A DNA stretch of 54,256 nucleotides from a bacterium (GCA_021817785.1 JAKAFY010000009.1:1-54256), one strand, 5' to 3'. Positions 7,818 to 17,084 are shown, counted from the first letter of the stretch. The notes: generated from the sequence alone by a model not told the origin. Numbers and translations are program-made.

Positions 7818-9926
7818 ATGGCCAATCCGCAGACAACACTCACAGAAAACCGCGATGTACCGCTCGATAAAGTGCGAAACATCGGCATCATCGCGCACAT
7901 CGATGCCGGAAAAACCACAACCACGGAACGGATTCTTTACTATACCGGCCGAAGCTACAAAATCGGAGATATCGATGAAGGCACGACCCAGATGGACTGG
8001 ATGGAGCAAGAAAGGGAACGCGGTATTACGATCGTATCCGCCGCTACCACCACATTTTGGAAAACGTACCGCTTCAATATTATTGATACCCCGGGACATG
8101 TGGACTTTACCGCAGAGGTCGAACGATCCCTGCGGGTTTTGGATGGGGGTATTACCGTCCTTGACGCGGAAGAAGGCGTGCAGTCCCAATCCGAGACCGT
8201 ATGGCACCAGGCAGACAAATATAAAGTGCCGCGTATCTGTTTTATCAACAAAATGGACAAAATCGGTGCGGATTTCCGGCATACCATCGGGCAAATTGAA
8301 GAACGGTTGGGAGCCAGAACCGCCGTCATGGTCGTCCCGATCGGACGTGAGCAGACATACAAAGGTATTGTCGATCTGCTGACGCTTAAAGCATACGTGT
8401 GGAACACCGACGATTTGGGTGCTCATCCCGAAGAGCTTCCTGAAATCCCGGCAGATCTCAAGGACGAGGTAGAAAAATCCCGTCACGAACTTATCGAACG
8501 TATTTCCGAAACAGACGACGTGTTGATCGAAAAATATTTAGCAGGCGAAGAGCCAAACGTTGAAGAACTCAAAGCCGCACTTCGCCGGGCGGTTATTGCC
8601 TACAAATTGGTGCCGATTTACTGCGGTACCAGTTTGAGAAACAAAGGCGTGCAGCCGCTTTTGGATGCGGTAGTAGATTATTTGCCGTCTCCGTTAGATT
8701 TGCCTCCTGTTGACGGTATTGAGCCCCAGACCGGGGAGAAAATTACCCGTAAACGCGAACAAAGCGATCCGTTTTCCGGACTCGCATTCAAAATTCAGAT
8801 AGATCCGCATGTCGGAAAGCTTACCTACGTCCGCATTTATTCCGGCAAACTCGAATCCGGCTCCTACACCTGGAATTCCAGCAAAGGCACCCAGGAACGC
8901 GTCGGTCGGCTGCTTCTCATGCACGCCAACCAGCGCGAGGAAATCAAAGAGGCATACGCGGGAGAAATCGTTGCCGTGGTAGGACTTAAAGATACGATCA
9001 CCGGAGACACACTCTGTGACGGAGATCATCCGATTGTTTTGGAAAAGATTACCTTCCCGGAGCCGGTTATTTCGCTGGCTATCGAACCCAAGACCAAAAA
9101 TGACCAGGAAAAGATGGGATATGCCCTGCAGCGTTTGGCCGAAGAAGACCCGACGTTTAAAATAAAATCCAATCCGGAAACCAATCAAACCATCATTTGG
9201 GGGATGGGAGAGCTTCATTTGGAAATTTTGGTAGACCGCATGAAACGCGAGTTTAAAGTAGAAGCCAATGTCGGAGCGCCGCAGGTGGCGTATAAAGAAA
9301 CGATCCGGAAAGCCGCCGAAGGCGAAGGAAAGTATATCCGCCAGACCGGAGGCCGTGGGCAATATGGACACGCCATGATCAAAATCGAGCCGAAAGGCCG
9401 GGGGGAAGGATTTGAGTTTATTGACGCGATTAAAGGCGGAGCGGTGCCAAACGAATTTATTCCGCCGATTGAAAAAGGTATCAAGGAAGCTATGGAAAAT
9501 GGCGTGTTGGCAGGGTATCAACTGGTCGATATGTCCGCAACCCTCTACGACGGAAGCTATCATGATGTCGACTCTTCAGAAATCGCGTTTAAGATCGCTG
9601 GCTCCATGGCGCTTCAGGATGCCGTAAAGCACGCGGATCCCACGCTTTTGGAACCGATCATGAAGGTGGAAGTCACCACCCCGGACGAATACATGGGAGA
9701 CGCAATCGGAGATTTGTCGGCAAGGCGCGCTGAAATTCAGGGTACGGAAAAACGGGGGACCGTCACGATTATTCTGGCTATGGTGCCGTTGGCAGAATTG
9801 TCCGGATATGCCACGGTGTTGCGCAGTCTGTCCAAAGGACGCGCAACTTATTACATGGAGCCGAGTCACTATCAGGAGGTCCCGAAAAACATCCAGGAAA
9901 AGATCATTGCAAAAACGACTGTCTGA
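7818..9926 (+). CDS. fusA: elongation factor G
   Basis: EF-G (702 aa) is the GTPase that drives translocation and, with RRF, ribosome recycling. The G domain shows G1 AHIDAGKTT (about 25-33), the switch region RGITI, G3 DTPGHVDF and G4 NKMDK, followed by domains II to V with the conserved RGQYGH stretch of domain IV and the usual C-terminus. Length and order are normal. It heads the str-type group fusA-tuf-rpsJ without rpsL or rpsG nearby. The ATG at 7818 gives the expected N-terminus before [20 protein letters not shown]. Regulation may involve the attenuator and the extended -10 promoter upstream. Confidence 0.98.
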   Translation: MANPQTTLTENRDVPLDKVRNIGIIAHIDAGKTTTTERILYYTGRSYKIGDIDEGTTQMDWMEQERERGITIVSAATTTFWKTYRFNIIDTPGHVDFTAEVERSLRVLDGGITVLDAEEGVQSQSETVWHQADKYKVPRICFINKMDKIGADFRHTIGQIEERLGARTAVMVVPIGREQTYKGIVDLLTLKAYVWNTDDLGAHPEELPEIPADLKDEVEKSRHELIERISETDDVLIEKYLAGEEPNVEELKAALRRAVIAYKLVPIYCGTSLRNKGVQPLLDAVVDYLPSPLDLPPVDGIEPQTGEKITRKREQSDPFSGLAFKIQIDPHVGKLTYVRIYSGKLESGSYTWNSSKGTQERVGRLLLMHANQREEIKEAYAGEIVAVVGLKDTITGDTLCDGDHPIVLEKITFPEPVISLAIEPKTKNDQEKMGYALQRLAEEDPTFKIKSNPETNQTIIWGMGELHLEILVDRMKREFKVEANVGAPQVAYKETIRKAAEGEGKYIRQTGGRGQYGHAMIKIEPKGRGEGFEFIDAIKGGAVPNEFIPPIEKGIKEAMENGVLAGYQLVDMSATLYDGSYHDVDSSEIAFKIAGSMALQDAVKHADPTLLEPIMKVEVTTPDEYMGDAIGDLSARRAEIQGTEKRGTVTIILAMVPLAELSGYATVLRSLSKGRATYYMEPSHYQEVPKNIQEKIIAKTTV

Positions 9927-9935
9927 TGTTAAAAT
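9907..9935 (+). promoter_or_regulatory. promoter for tuf overlapping the end of fusA
   Basis: TTGCAA (9907-9912), a 17-bp spacer and TAAAAT (9930-9935) with an extended TG (9927-9928) form a good sigma70-like promoter. It overlaps the 3' end of fusA, with the start expected near 9942. The tuf leader then contains a hairpin with arms GAACC and GGTTC and a T-rich stretch before a strong AAAGGAGGAG ribosome binding site, so tuf can be expressed at a higher level than fusA. Confidence 0.65.
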
Positions 9936-9996
9936 GAACCTCGCGATCGAATTGTCGTCGGGTTCGCATTTATTGTTTTTATAAAGGAGGAGTCTT

Positions 9997-11184
9997 ATGG
10001 CAGATGCAGCAAAATATGTTCGAAACAAGCCCCATTTGAATATCGGGACCATCGGTCACGTTGATCATGGAAAAACCACTCTTACGTCTGCTATTACGCA
10101 TGTGCTCGCCAAATCAGGTATGGCGAAAGCATTGAAATACGAAGAAATCGACAACGCACCGGAAGAAAAGGCCCGTGGCGTTACCATAAACATTCACCAC
10201 TCAGAATACGAAACCGCCAAACGGCACTATGCACACATAGACGCACCGGGACATGCTGACTATGTCAAAAACATGATCACCGGAGCCGCCCAAATGGACG
10301 GAGCTATTCTCGTCGTGTCCGCGCCGGACGGTCCTATGCCGCAGACCCGCGAACACATCTTACTGGCTAAACAAGTAAACGTTCCTGCCATCGTCGTGTT
10401 TATGAACAAATGCGATATGGTACAGGATAAAGAACTTCTGGATCTTGTGGAGATGGAAGTCCGTGAATTGCTTACCAAATACGGGTATCCCGGAGATAAA
10501 ATTCCGGTTATCCGCGGAAGCGCCTTGAAAGCACTTCAGGGGGATGCAGATGCGGAAAACTCGATTCTCGAGCTTATGAAGACGGTAGACGAATACGTGC
10601 CGGAACCGGTACGGGAACTCGATAAACCGTTCCTCATGCCGATCGAGGACGTCTTTTCCATCAAAGGCCGCGGGACGGTGGTTACCGGCCGTGTGCAGCG
10701 AGGAAAAGTGAAAGTCGGAGAAACGGTCGAAATCGTCGGTATCAAACCGACACAGACGACGGTCGTTACCGGCGTCGAAATGTTCCGGAAATCTCTGGAT
10801 GAAGGACTTGCCGGCGACAACGTCGGTATTCTTCTCCGCGGAGTGGAAAAAGAACAGGTGGAGCGCGGACAAGTGCTGGCAGCTCCCGGTTCCGTCAAGC
10901 CACACACAGAATTTGAATCTGAAGTGTATGTGCTGACGAAAGAAGAAGGCGGACGTCATACGCCATTCTTTACCGGATACCGACCGCAGTTCTATATCCA
11001 GACGACGGACGTCACCGGAGCAGTAACGTTGCCACAGGGAGTGGAAATGGTTATGCCTGGAGATAGTACGAAAATGGTGGTCAAACTTATTGTACCGGTA
11101 GCGCTCGAAGAAGGATTGCGGTTTGCTATCCGTGAGGGTGGACACACCGTAGCCAGTGGAGTTGTTACAAAAATTGTTGCTTAA
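9997..11184 (+). CDS. tuf: elongation factor Tu
   Basis: EF-Tu (395 aa) delivers aminoacyl-tRNA to the ribosome as a GTP complex. Visible motifs are [11 protein letters not shown] (about 20-30), RGVTINIHH in switch I, DAPGHADY in G3 (Ala replaces the common Cys), NKCDM in G4, and domains 2 and 3 with the RGTVVTGRV and GYRPQFY regions. Length is normal. The ATG has a strong AAAGGAGGAG site 6-15 nt upstream, unlike most ribosomal genes here, which start within a few bases of the preceding stop and have no clear site. A dedicated promoter precedes it. Confidence 0.98.
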   Translation: MADAAKYVRNKPHLNIGTIGHVDHGKTTLTSAITHVLAKSGMAKALKYEEIDNAPEEKARGVTINIHHSEYETAKRHYAHIDAPGHADYVKNMITGAAQMDGAILVVSAPDGPMPQTREHILLAKQVNVPAIVVFMNKCDMVQDKELLDLVEMEVRELLTKYGYPGDKIPVIRGSALKALQGDADAENSILELMKTVDEYVPEPVRELDKPFLMPIEDVFSIKGRGTVVTGRVQRGKVKVGETVEIVGIKPTQTTVVTGVEMFRKSLDEGLAGDNVGILLRGVEKEQVERGQVLAAPGSVKPHTEFESEVYVLTKEEGGRHTPFFTGYRPQFYIQTTDVTGAVTLPQGVEMVMPGDSTKMVVKLIVPVALEEGLRFAIREGGHTVASGVVTKIVA

Positions 11185-11210
11185 AAGACAAATAAGCACC
11201 TTAAAACACT

Positions 11211-11519
11211 ATGCCGAAAGGTCGCATACGAGTCAGGCTCAAAGCCTATGACAGCAGGATCATTGATGATTGCTGTCAGAAAATATTAGATACCGCGGTG
11301 AGAACCGGCGCACGGGTCGTGGGACCTGTGCCGCTGCCTACCGATAAACAGCATTTCAATGTAGCCCGGGCTACGTTTATCGATAGAAACAGCCGTGAAG
11401 ATTTTCAGATTCGCGTGCACAAACGACTGATCGACATTGTGGAACCGACAGACAAAACTATAGATCAGCTCATGCACCTCGACCTGCCGGCCGGAGTGGA
11501 TATAGAGCTTAAGATGTAA
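11211..11519 (+). CDS. rpsJ: 30S ribosomal protein S10 (uS10)
   Basis: S10 (102 aa) sits in the 30S head and, in other bacteria, binds NusB in antitermination. The sequence has the expected RIRLKAYDSRIID-type start, the VGPVPLPTDKQHF segment and the RVHKRLIDI block. It begins 26 nt after tuf. Unusually, a promoter and attenuator-like leader lie after it, between rpsJ and rplC, so S10 is grouped transcriptionally with tuf rather than with the rest of the S10 operon. Confidence 0.97.
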   Translation: MPKGRIRVRLKAYDSRIIDDCCQKILDTAVRTGARVVGPVPLPTDKQHFNVARATFIDRNSREDFQIRVHKRLIDIVEPTDKTIDQLMHLDLPAGVDIELKM

Positions 11520-11521
11520 AT

Positions 11522-11684
11522 TTGAGTTATCGGGGATACTTTGGTATACTCAGTACAGATTGATATGACGCGAAAAGCGACGTATCGGAACGATTGGTAC
11601 GCCAAAAGTCTCGGATGAGCGTTTTTCCGGTTTACCGGAGATGAAACGACCTCAGCCGGGGTCGTTTTTTGTTGGGAAACCTAT
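11522..11684 (+). promoter_or_regulatory. promoter and structured leader before rplC
   Basis: TTGAGT (11522-11527), 17 bp, TATACT (11545-11550) is a clear promoter, with the start near 11557. The roughly 128-nt leader contains several small hairpins (CGCGAAAAGCG near 11570 and CCGGTTTACCGG near 11630), then the terminator hairpin annotated separately, and then the rplC start. The arrangement resembles autoregulatory leaders of ribosomal operons, but the position after rpsJ is unusual. Any effector, for example L4 or L3, is inference. Confidence 0.65.
11645..11670 (+). terminator. attenuator terminator in the rplC leader
   Basis: AACGACC (11645-11651) pairs with GGTCGTT (11660-11666), and four more T follow. 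The stem of about 7 bp plus a T-run is a standard intrinsic terminator. It stands only 15 nt before the rplC ATG and would block the whole downstream ribosomal operon unless read through. Confidence 0.7.
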
Positions 11685-12326
11685 ATGATTACTGCATTGC
11701 TCGCAACGAAACAGGCACAAACTCAGGCGTTCACCCCGGAGGGGAAACGCATTCCCGTCACGGTCGTTTTGGCCGGACCGAATTGGGTGACGGAAATGAG
11801 CGATGCGAAGAACGCCAAACACGTACAGCTTGGATTCGGTAGCATTAAAAATCTCAGCAAACCGGAAATCGGACATATAAAAAAAGCGGGGCTCGACAAA
11901 AAGCTCCGTTTTTTGCGCAGTTTCACGGTTTCCGATGTTGCTGATCTCACATTAGGCGGCGAAGTAAAGGTAGAGCAGGTATTCCAAGCCGGTGACCGTA
12001 TTCGCGTACAGGGAACGAGTAAAGGAAAAGGGTTTGCAAGCGCTATTAAACGGCATCACTTTAAAGGCGGGCCACGAAGTCATGGTCAGTCAGACCGTGA
12101 ACGCGCACCGGGTTCTATCGGTCAGACGACCACTCCGGGCCGCGTCTACAAAGGCAAGCGTATGGCGGGACGCATGGGAAATGATACCGTCACCGTCAGA
12201 AATCTTACCGTCTTTGCAGTCGATCCCACTACGCAAACATTGATGATAAAAGGTGTCGTACCAGGAGCCAAAAACGGGCTCCTTGTCGTTTCGAAAGAAC
12301 CGGCGCATCCGGTGAAAAAAGGATAA
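11685..12326 (+). CDS. rplC: 50S ribosomal protein L3 (uL3)
   Basis: L3 (213 aa) is an early-assembly protein that reaches the peptidyl transferase centre. The conserved core reads GKGFASAIKRH (about residues 111-121), then GGPRSHGQSDRERAPGSIG and the loop TPGRVYKGKRMAGRMGND. It is the first gene after the attenuator leader and starts a run of closely packed genes through rplO. The gap to rplD is 2 nt. Confidence 0.97.
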   Translation: MITALLATKQAQTQAFTPEGKRIPVTVVLAGPNWVTEMSDAKNAKHVQLGFGSIKNLSKPEIGHIKKAGLDKKLRFLRSFTVSDVADLTLGGEVKVEQVFQAGDRIRVQGTSKGKGFASAIKRHHFKGGPRSHGQSDRERAPGSIGQTTTPGRVYKGKRMAGRMGNDTVTVRNLTVFAVDPTTQTLMIKGVVPGAKNGLLVVSKEPAHPVKKG

Positions 12327-12328
12327 CT

Positions 12329-13078
12329 ATGGCACATACAGCAAAAAAACCAAATGCAGTCAAAAAACCAGTGAAAACTGCCGGCAAACCGCAGGTATCA
12401 AAACGTCCGGCAAAAGCTGCGGAACCCAAAAAAGTCGCAGCGGAAAAACCCACGGGTTTGGTCGCTTCCGTATTGGGGGTGGATGGCAAAGTCACAGGGA
12501 AAGTGACGTTGCCCGCGGAGCTATTCGCCGTCAAAGTAAACAAAGCGTTATTGGCTCAGGCGGTCCGCGTATATCTGGCGAATCAGCGTGAAGGCGGGGC
12601 CAAGACAAAAACCCGCGGTGAAGTCGAAGGGTCTACCAGGAAAATATACAAACAAAAAGGAACCGGACGGGCGCGGCACGGTGGTATACGGGCGCCTATC
12701 TTTGTCGGTGGCGGCCGGGCATTCGGTCCGAGAATCCATAGTTTTGCTCTGAACATGAACAAAGGTATGAAACGCGCATCACTTTCAAGTGCATTGACTC
12801 AGAAATATAACGACGGCGAACTTATCGTCATGGACGGTTTGGAAACACTTGGGGCAAAAACGAAGCCGGTTGCAAGAGCGCTTTCTACCGTTCGGAGTGT
12901 CGGAACATTATTACTGGTTGTTCCGCATGTTGCCCCGGAACTCGGGAAAGCGGCACGGAATATAGAAAAAGTAACGATCCTTCCGGCCATTGATTTGCAC
13001 CCGTATGCCGTGCTTACTCATTCGAAAATATTGATAACCAAAAACGCGTTAGAAGAAGCAAAAAAGCATTTTATATAA
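12329..13078 (+). CDS. rplD: 50S ribosomal protein L4 (uL4) with basic N-terminal extension
   Basis: L4 lines the peptide exit tunnel and in some bacteria autoregulates the S10 operon. The first ~45 residues are a Lys/Ala/Pro-rich extension not usual for L4; the core starts near GLVASVLGVDG. The conserved tunnel loop is clear (TKTRGEVEGSTRK, KGTGRARHG, GGRAFGPR). The total of 249 aa is longer than the ~200-210 aa common in bacteria. Given the attenuator leader upstream, L4 is the best candidate regulator by analogy, but this is not shown. Confidence 0.95.
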   Translation: MAHTAKKPNAVKKPVKTAGKPQVSKRPAKAAEPKKVAAEKPTGLVASVLGVDGKVTGKVTLPAELFAVKVNKALLAQAVRVYLANQREGGAKTKTRGEVEGSTRKIYKQKGTGRARHGGIRAPIFVGGGRAFGPRIHSFALNMNKGMKRASLSSALTQKYNDGELIVMDGLETLGAKTKPVARALSTVRSVGTLLLVVPHVAPELGKAARNIEKVTILPAIDLHPYAVLTHSKILITKNALEEAKKHFI

Positions 13079-13082
13079 TCGT

Positions 13083-13379
13083 ATGAACTCAGTCCGTCCC
13101 ATGATCACCGAAAAATCTATGACACTCGCCCAAAAAGGGTGGTATACATTTGCGGTGACCAAATTTGCACGTAAAGAAATGATTGCGAAAGAAATCAGCC
13201 GCCTGTATGCGGTCCAGGTCCGTCAAATCCGGACGATAAAAAAGGTCGGAAAAGTGCATCGGGTGGGAAAGAAAAATGCATTAGTGCAGAAAACCGACTG
13301 GAAAAAAGCAATAGTAAAACTTGCCAAAGGACAGCGTATCTCCGTGTTTGAAGTCACCGGAGAAGAAACGAAAGCGTAA
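13083..13379 (+). CDS. rplW: 50S ribosomal protein L23 (uL23)
   Basis: L23 (98 aa) sits at the tunnel exit and is a docking site for trigger factor and SRP. It has the expected PMITEKSMTLAQKGWYTFAV start, the EISRLYAVQVRQIRTIKKVGK core and a C-terminal strand. It starts 4 nt after rplD without a Shine-Dalgarno, as usual in this operon. The C-terminus EVTGEETKA is short and acidic. Nothing unusual otherwise. Confidence 0.95.
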   Translation: MNSVRPMITEKSMTLAQKGWYTFAVTKFARKEMIAKEISRLYAVQVRQIRTIKKVGKVHRVGKKNALVQKTDWKKAIVKLAKGQRISVFEVTGEETKA

Positions 13380-13383
13380 CTCT

Positions 13384-14139
13384 ATGCAAAAAACAGCGAT
13401 TCGATCATTGATGACGATTTTGCCGAAAAAATCCGGTCGGGATATGTTTGGTCATATCTCGATGCATCACCAGGGCGGCAGACAGAAGCGTTTTTTCCGC
13501 ACGATGGACTGGAAGCGGGACAAAGACGGGGTTTCTGCTACCGTGACGAGTATCGAATACGACCCGAACCGTTCGGCGGATATCGCACTTTTGGTCTACA
13601 AAGATGGAGACAAACGGTATATACTAGCACCTCTGGGTTTGAAAGTCGGTATGACGGTGCGTTCGGGAGCGGGCATAGATGCCAATGTAGGAAACGCACT
13701 GAATCTCAAAGATATGCCGGTAGGCACGCTGGTCCATTGCCTGGAAATTAAACCGGGCAGAGGAGCACAGATGGTCCGGTCCGCAGGAAACGTCGCGGTG
13801 GTCCTTGCCAAAGACGGTAATGCCGTACAGGTGAAGTTGCCCTCCGGAGAAGTCCGGGTATTTGACGGCAATGTCAGGGCAACCGTCGGACAAGTCGGAA
13901 AAGAAGAATGGAAAAATCGGGTTATAGGAAAAGCAGGTAGCAGCCGACACAGGGGGATCCGACCCACCGTGCGGGGTGTGGCCCAAAATCCGCGGAGTCA
14001 TCCGCATGGAGGAGGAGAAGGGCGAAGTGGCATCGGCATGAAATCTCCGAAGAGTCCATGGGGCAAACGGACACTCGGGAAACGAACGCGGACATTGCGG
14101 AAATACAGTAACCGGTCTATTTTACAGCGGAGGAAATAA
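13384..14139 (+). CDS. rplB: 50S ribosomal protein L2 (uL2), short N-terminus
   Basis: L2 (251 aa) is needed for subunit joining and peptidyl transferase centre structure. The conserved C-terminal block HPHGGGEGR is present, including the His that family work links to the catalytic centre. The protein starts MQKTAIRSLM and reaches HHQGGRQKRFFR early, so roughly 25 residues of the usual N-terminus (the KYKPTTPGRR region) are missing or diverged. ATG 13384 directly follows the rplW stop. An in-frame extension to 13321 would overlap rplW and shows no similarity, so it is not used. Confidence 0.95.
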   Translation: MQKTAIRSLMTILPKKSGRDMFGHISMHHQGGRQKRFFRTMDWKRDKDGVSATVTSIEYDPNRSADIALLVYKDGDKRYILAPLGLKVGMTVRSGAGIDANVGNALNLKDMPVGTLVHCLEIKPGRGAQMVRSAGNVAVVLAKDGNAVQVKLPSGEVRVFDGNVRATVGQVGKEEWKNRVIGKAGSSRHRGIRPTVRGVAQNPRSHPHGGGEGRSGIGMKSPKSPWGKRTLGKRTRTLRKYSNRSILQRRK

Positions 14140-14142
14140 CTT

Positions 14143-14427
14143 ATGGCACGAAGTACAAAAAAAGGTCCATATATCGACAAACGGCTCATCGCAAAAATAA
14201 ACAAACAAAAGGCGGGAGGGACACGGGGTGCGATCAAAACATGGTCGAGAAGTAGTCAGATATCACCGGAATTTGTGGGAAGCACCTTTGGCGTACATAA
14301 CGGCAGGGTATTCACCGAAGTATTCGTGACCGAAGCCATGGTGGGACACCGATTGGGAGAGTTTTCTCCGACACGGACCTTCCGGGGTCATGGTCAGGTG
14401 ACCAAGCGCGTATTAGACAAAACATAA
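14143..14427 (+). CDS. rpsS: 30S ribosomal protein S19 (uS19)
   Basis: S19 (94 aa) lies in the 30S head and contacts the A-site finger and tRNA. It shows the family start [12 protein letters not shown], the segment [14 protein letters not shown], where the latter replaces the common IxPxxVGxT form, and the end [12 protein letters not shown]. It is 3 nt after rplB and 4 nt before rplV. Confidence 0.96.
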   Translation: MARSTKKGPYIDKRLIAKINKQKAGGTRGAIKTWSRSSQISPEFVGSTFGVHNGRVFTEVFVTEAMVGHRLGEFSPTRTFRGHGQVTKRVLDKT

Positions 14428-14431
14428 ATAT

Positions 14432-14782
14432 ATGCAATACCAGGCAATAGCAAAATATGTTCGTATGGGGCCGCGCAAAGTGCGGTTGGTTGCAGACAGC
14501 GTTCGTGGTAAAAAAGCCGCTGATGCCGTGGCCTTGCTTGCCGCGACGCCGCAGCACGCAGCCAAACCGATGATTGCGGCGATTCTGTCGGCAGTGTCTA
14601 ATGCGAAACAAAAGCAGGCGGTCGTTGAAGATTTGCGTATAGCGTCAATCGATGTCATGGGCGGGCCGGTTTTGAAGCGCTGGCACGCGGCCAGTAAAGG
14701 AATGGCACATCCGTACAAAAAACGCATGAGTCATCTGAAAGTCGTCGTATCGGACGGCGTGGAATCTAAGGGGGGGAAATAA
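14432..14782 (+). CDS. rplV: 50S ribosomal protein L22 (uL22)
   Basis: L22 (116 aa) lines the exit tunnel with an extended beta hairpin. The start KYVRMGPRKVRLVADSVRGKKA is typical, and the tunnel hairpin is at about residues 78-100 (VMGGPVLKRWHAASKGMAHPYKKR). It lies in the tight operon 4 nt after rpsS and 3 nt before rpsC. No anomalies were seen. Confidence 0.96.
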   Translation: MQYQAIAKYVRMGPRKVRLVADSVRGKKAADAVALLAATPQHAAKPMIAAILSAVSNAKQKQAVVEDLRIASIDVMGGPVLKRWHAASKGMAHPYKKRMSHLKVVVSDGVESKGGK

Positions 14783-14785
14783 TCT

Positions 14786-15463
14786 ATGGGACAAAAAATT
14801 CATCCATATGGATTTCGGCTTGGGCCATTGTATACCTGGGTTTCCCGGTGGTTTGCAGATGACGCACACTATGGGGACCTGGTGGTCCAGGACGTGCTTC
14901 TTCGAGAAGAACTGATGAAGCGCTTAAAGACTGCAGGCATCGCGCAGGCGGAAATCGAACGGTCGATAAATAAAATTCGTGTCATCTTACACGTCTCCCG
15001 GCCGGGTATGGTGATTGGCCGGGGCGGGACGGGCCTGGAAGATATCAAAAAATTCGTCGAAAAAACGCTTTTTTCCATTATCAAAGATAAGCACGTGGGC
15101 AACATAGCATTTGATCCGACCAAAACAAAAGTAGACGTCGTCGTGGAGCCGGTAAAAGAGCCGAATCTGAATCCGCAGATTGTCGCAAGCAATATCGCCG
15201 ATCAGCTGATCAAGCGCATGCCGCATAAACGCGTGTGCGTACAGACACTGGATCGGGTGATGACTGCAGGAGCATCCGGCGTCAAGATCAAACTTGCCGG
15301 ACGTATCGCAGGTGCGGAAATTTCGCGGCGGGAGACGTACAAAACCGGAAGCATTCCGCTTTCGACGATTCGGGAACCGGTTGAATATGCGGAAGTACCG
15401 GCATTGACGAAATCAGGATATGTAGGCGTGAAAGTATGGATTTATAAAAAGAAAAGCGAGTAA
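14786..15463 (+). CDS. rpsC: 30S ribosomal protein S3 (uS3)
   Basis: S3 (225 aa) forms part of the mRNA entry tunnel and its helicase. It begins MGQKIHPYGFRLG as the family does. The KH domain carries MVIGRGGTGLEDIKK (about residues 73-87). The C-terminal domain has GVKIKLAGRIAGAEISRRE. Length is normal and gene order is the standard rplV-rpsC-rplP. Confidence 0.97.
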   Translation: MGQKIHPYGFRLGPLYTWVSRWFADDAHYGDLVVQDVLLREELMKRLKTAGIAQAEIERSINKIRVILHVSRPGMVIGRGGTGLEDIKKFVEKTLFSIIKDKHVGNIAFDPTKTKVDVVVEPVKEPNLNPQIVASNIADQLIKRMPHKRVCVQTLDRVMTAGASGVKIKLAGRIAGAEISRRETYKTGSIPLSTIREPVEYAEVPALTKSGYVGVKVWIYKKKSE

Positions 15464-15466
15464 AGT

Positions 15467-15883
15467 ATGTTAGCACCAAAACGGGCAAAACATCGGAAAC
15501 AGTTTCGGGGAAAGATGCGGGGGAAATCCATCCGCGGCTCCGTATTGTCATTCGGTGAATTCGGACTGAAAGCGATGGAAGCCGGTTGGGTAAGCAGTCG
15601 TCAGATTGAGGCAGCCCGACGCGCGCTGACGCACAGTATCCGCAGAGGAGGACGCGTATGGATCCGGATATTTCCGGATAAACCGATTACGAAGAAACCT
15701 CCCGAAACCCGTATGGGAAGCGGAAAAGGGGATGTCGCCGAATACGTGTGTGTCGTGCGTCCCGGACGGATGTTGTTCGAAATGTCAGGGGTCTCACGGG
15801 ATGCAGCGCATGAAGCAATGCGCCTTGCAGGAGTGAAACTTCCGGTTCAGGCCAAATTCGTAGCCAGGAGTGAAGCAGTATGA
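15467..15883 (+). CDS. rplP: 50S ribosomal protein L16 (uL16)
   Basis: L16 (138 aa) organises the A-site tRNA elbow and is a late-assembly protein. The start [19 protein letters not shown] and the block [25 protein letters not shown] are diagnostic. The last codon overlaps rpmC by ATGA (15880-15883), suggesting translational coupling. Confidence 0.97.
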   Translation: MLAPKRAKHRKQFRGKMRGKSIRGSVLSFGEFGLKAMEAGWVSSRQIEAARRALTHSIRRGGRVWIRIFPDKPITKKPPETRMGSGKGDVAEYVCVVRPGRMLFEMSGVSRDAAHEAMRLAGVKLPVQAKFVARSEAV

Positions 15884-16089
15884 AAAAAACAGATAAAGAT
15901 CAGCTGAAAAGCGCGTCGCCAAAGGAATTGGCCAAAAAGATGTCTGAACTCAAAAAACAGATATCCGATGAGCTTTTGAAGCGTCAGAGTACGAATGTCA
16001 AAAACGTGCATGTCGTGAAAAATTTACGTCATACGCTGGCGGTTGTGCAGTCTATCAGGCACGCAAAAGCATTAGCTGAAGAAAGGTAA
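15880..16089 (+). CDS. rpmC: 50S ribosomal protein L29 (uL29)
   Basis: L29 (69 aa) is a two-helix protein near the tunnel exit. It contains [25 protein letters not shown] and [16 protein letters not shown], the standard coiled pair. The start overlaps the rplP stop in ATGA, so translation is likely coupled. Confidence 0.93.
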   Translation: MKKTDKDQLKSASPKELAKKMSELKKQISDELLKRQSTNVKNVHVVKNLRHTLAVVQSIRHAKALAEER

Positions 16090-16097
16090 AGGTATCT

Positions 16098-16385
16098 ATG
16101 GCAACAAAAACTACAGTCACACAGGATAAAAAAAATACGAAGAGTCCGCAGGAACGGGCGCTCGTAGGTACCGTCATCTCGTTGGCGAGTGCACAGACGG
16201 TGATCGTTGAAGTCGTACGGTCATCCCGGCACCCGTTATATCAAAAAATGGTCAAACGCACGAAAAACTTTGCTGTACATTCGGACATAGAAGGCATCAT
16301 GGTCGGGGATAATGTGAAAATCGTCGAGACCAGGCCGATGAGCAAAACCAAACATTTTCGTATGGTAGGAAAGGTCGCTAAATAA
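16098..16385 (+). CDS. rpsQ: 30S ribosomal protein S17 (uS17)
   Basis: S17 (95 aa) is an early-binding 30S protein with an OB fold. After a ~18-residue basic N-terminal extension, the core ALVGTVISLASAQTVIVEV, HPLYQKMVKRTKNF and VGDNVKIVETRPMSKTKHFR is typical. It is slightly longer than the ~85-aa norm because of the N-terminal tail. The spacer after rpmC is 8 nt with a weak AAAGG element. Confidence 0.95.
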   Translation: MATKTTVTQDKKNTKSPQERALVGTVISLASAQTVIVEVVRSSRHPLYQKMVKRTKNFAVHSDIEGIMVGDNVKIVETRPMSKTKHFRMVGKVAK

Positions 16386-16389
16386 TCCT

Positions 16390-16764
16390 ATGATTCAACG
16401 GAGAACCAATTTAACAGTGGCAGACAACTCAGGCGCGCTTGAGATGGTGGTTATCCATATCTATGGAGCCTCCAAAAAAATGAAGGCAACGCTTGGGGAT
16501 ATCGTGCAGTGTGTCGTCAAACGGGCAGATCCGTTGGGGATCGTCAAAGACGACGAGCTGGTAACGGTTGCAATCGTCCGTATCAGGAAAGAATATCACC
16601 GTGCAGACGGCTCGTATATCCGGTTTGATGAAAACGCCGGGGTGGTAATCGACAATGCGACAGACAAAAATCCTCGTGGCACCCGGGTGTTCGGTCCGAT
16701 TGCTCGCGAGCTAAAAGAAAAAGGATTTGATAAAATAGCAAGTCTTGCGGAGGAAGTGTATTAA
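16390..16764 (+). CDS. rplN: 50S ribosomal protein L14 (uL14)
   Basis: L14 (124 aa) forms an intersubunit bridge and binds the silencing factor RsfS in other bacteria. It starts MIQRRTNLTVADNSGAL and contains VKRADP and the conserved RGTRVFGPIARELKEKGFDKIASLA end. Length and order (rpsQ-rplN-rplX) are standard. Confidence 0.97.
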   Translation: MIQRRTNLTVADNSGALEMVVIHIYGASKKMKATLGDIVQCVVKRADPLGIVKDDELVTVAIVRIRKEYHRADGSYIRFDENAGVVIDNATDKNPRGTRVFGPIARELKEKGFDKIASLAEEVY

Positions 16765-16776
16765 ACGCTTACGCAT

Positions 16777-17082
16777 ATGAAACTAAAAAAAGGTGACACG
16801 ATTATCGTAACAGTCGGAAAAGACAAAGGGAAAAAAGGTAAAGTCGAACGGGTTGTCCCTTCGGACCATACGGTCGTGGTCGCCGGTATCAATGTCTTTA
16901 AACGGCATATGAAACGGAAAGACGACAAAAATCCTGGTGGGATTATCGATCTGGTGAAGCCGATCGGATTCGGAAAAATCGCATTAGTATGTCCGTCGTG
17001 CGGCAAGCCGACACGGGTAGGATATGTGGTTGCCAAAAACGAGAAAGTACGTGTATGCCGCAAATGCGGAAAGAAACTATAA
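16777..17082 (+). CDS. rplX: 50S ribosomal protein L24 (uL24), zinc-ribbon type
   Basis: L24 (101 aa) starts 50S assembly. The KOW motif KKGDTIIVTVGKDKGKKGKV opens the protein. The C-terminal part has four cysteines in two CxxC pairs (CPSCGKPTRVGY... and CRKCGKKL), which form the zinc-ribbon tail seen in many bacterial L24 proteins. It ends two bases before the rplE start. Confidence 0.96.
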   Translation: MKLKKGDTIIVTVGKDKGKKGKVERVVPSDHTVVVAGINVFKRHMKRKDDKNPGGIIDLVKPIGFGKIALVCPSCGKPTRVGYVVAKNEKVRVCRKCGKKL

Positions 17083-17084
17083 CT

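Noticed and set aside
7609-7839. Minus-strand 76-codon frame upstream of fusA
   Set aside because: It runs through the fusA promoters, terminator and palindromic repeat; its Ala/Glu-rich stretch comes from the repeat.
8694-9563. 289-codon minus-strand frame inside fusA
   Set aside because: It is a shadow of the highly conserved EF-G gene with no recognisable domain.
10360-11199. 279-codon minus-strand frame inside tuf
   Set aside because: Shadow of EF-Tu, rich in Phe, His and Arg as expected for an antisense frame.
12329-12470. N-terminal part of L4 as a separate small gene
   Set aside because: It is in the same frame with no stop, and low-complexity basic extensions are common on CPR ribosomal proteins.
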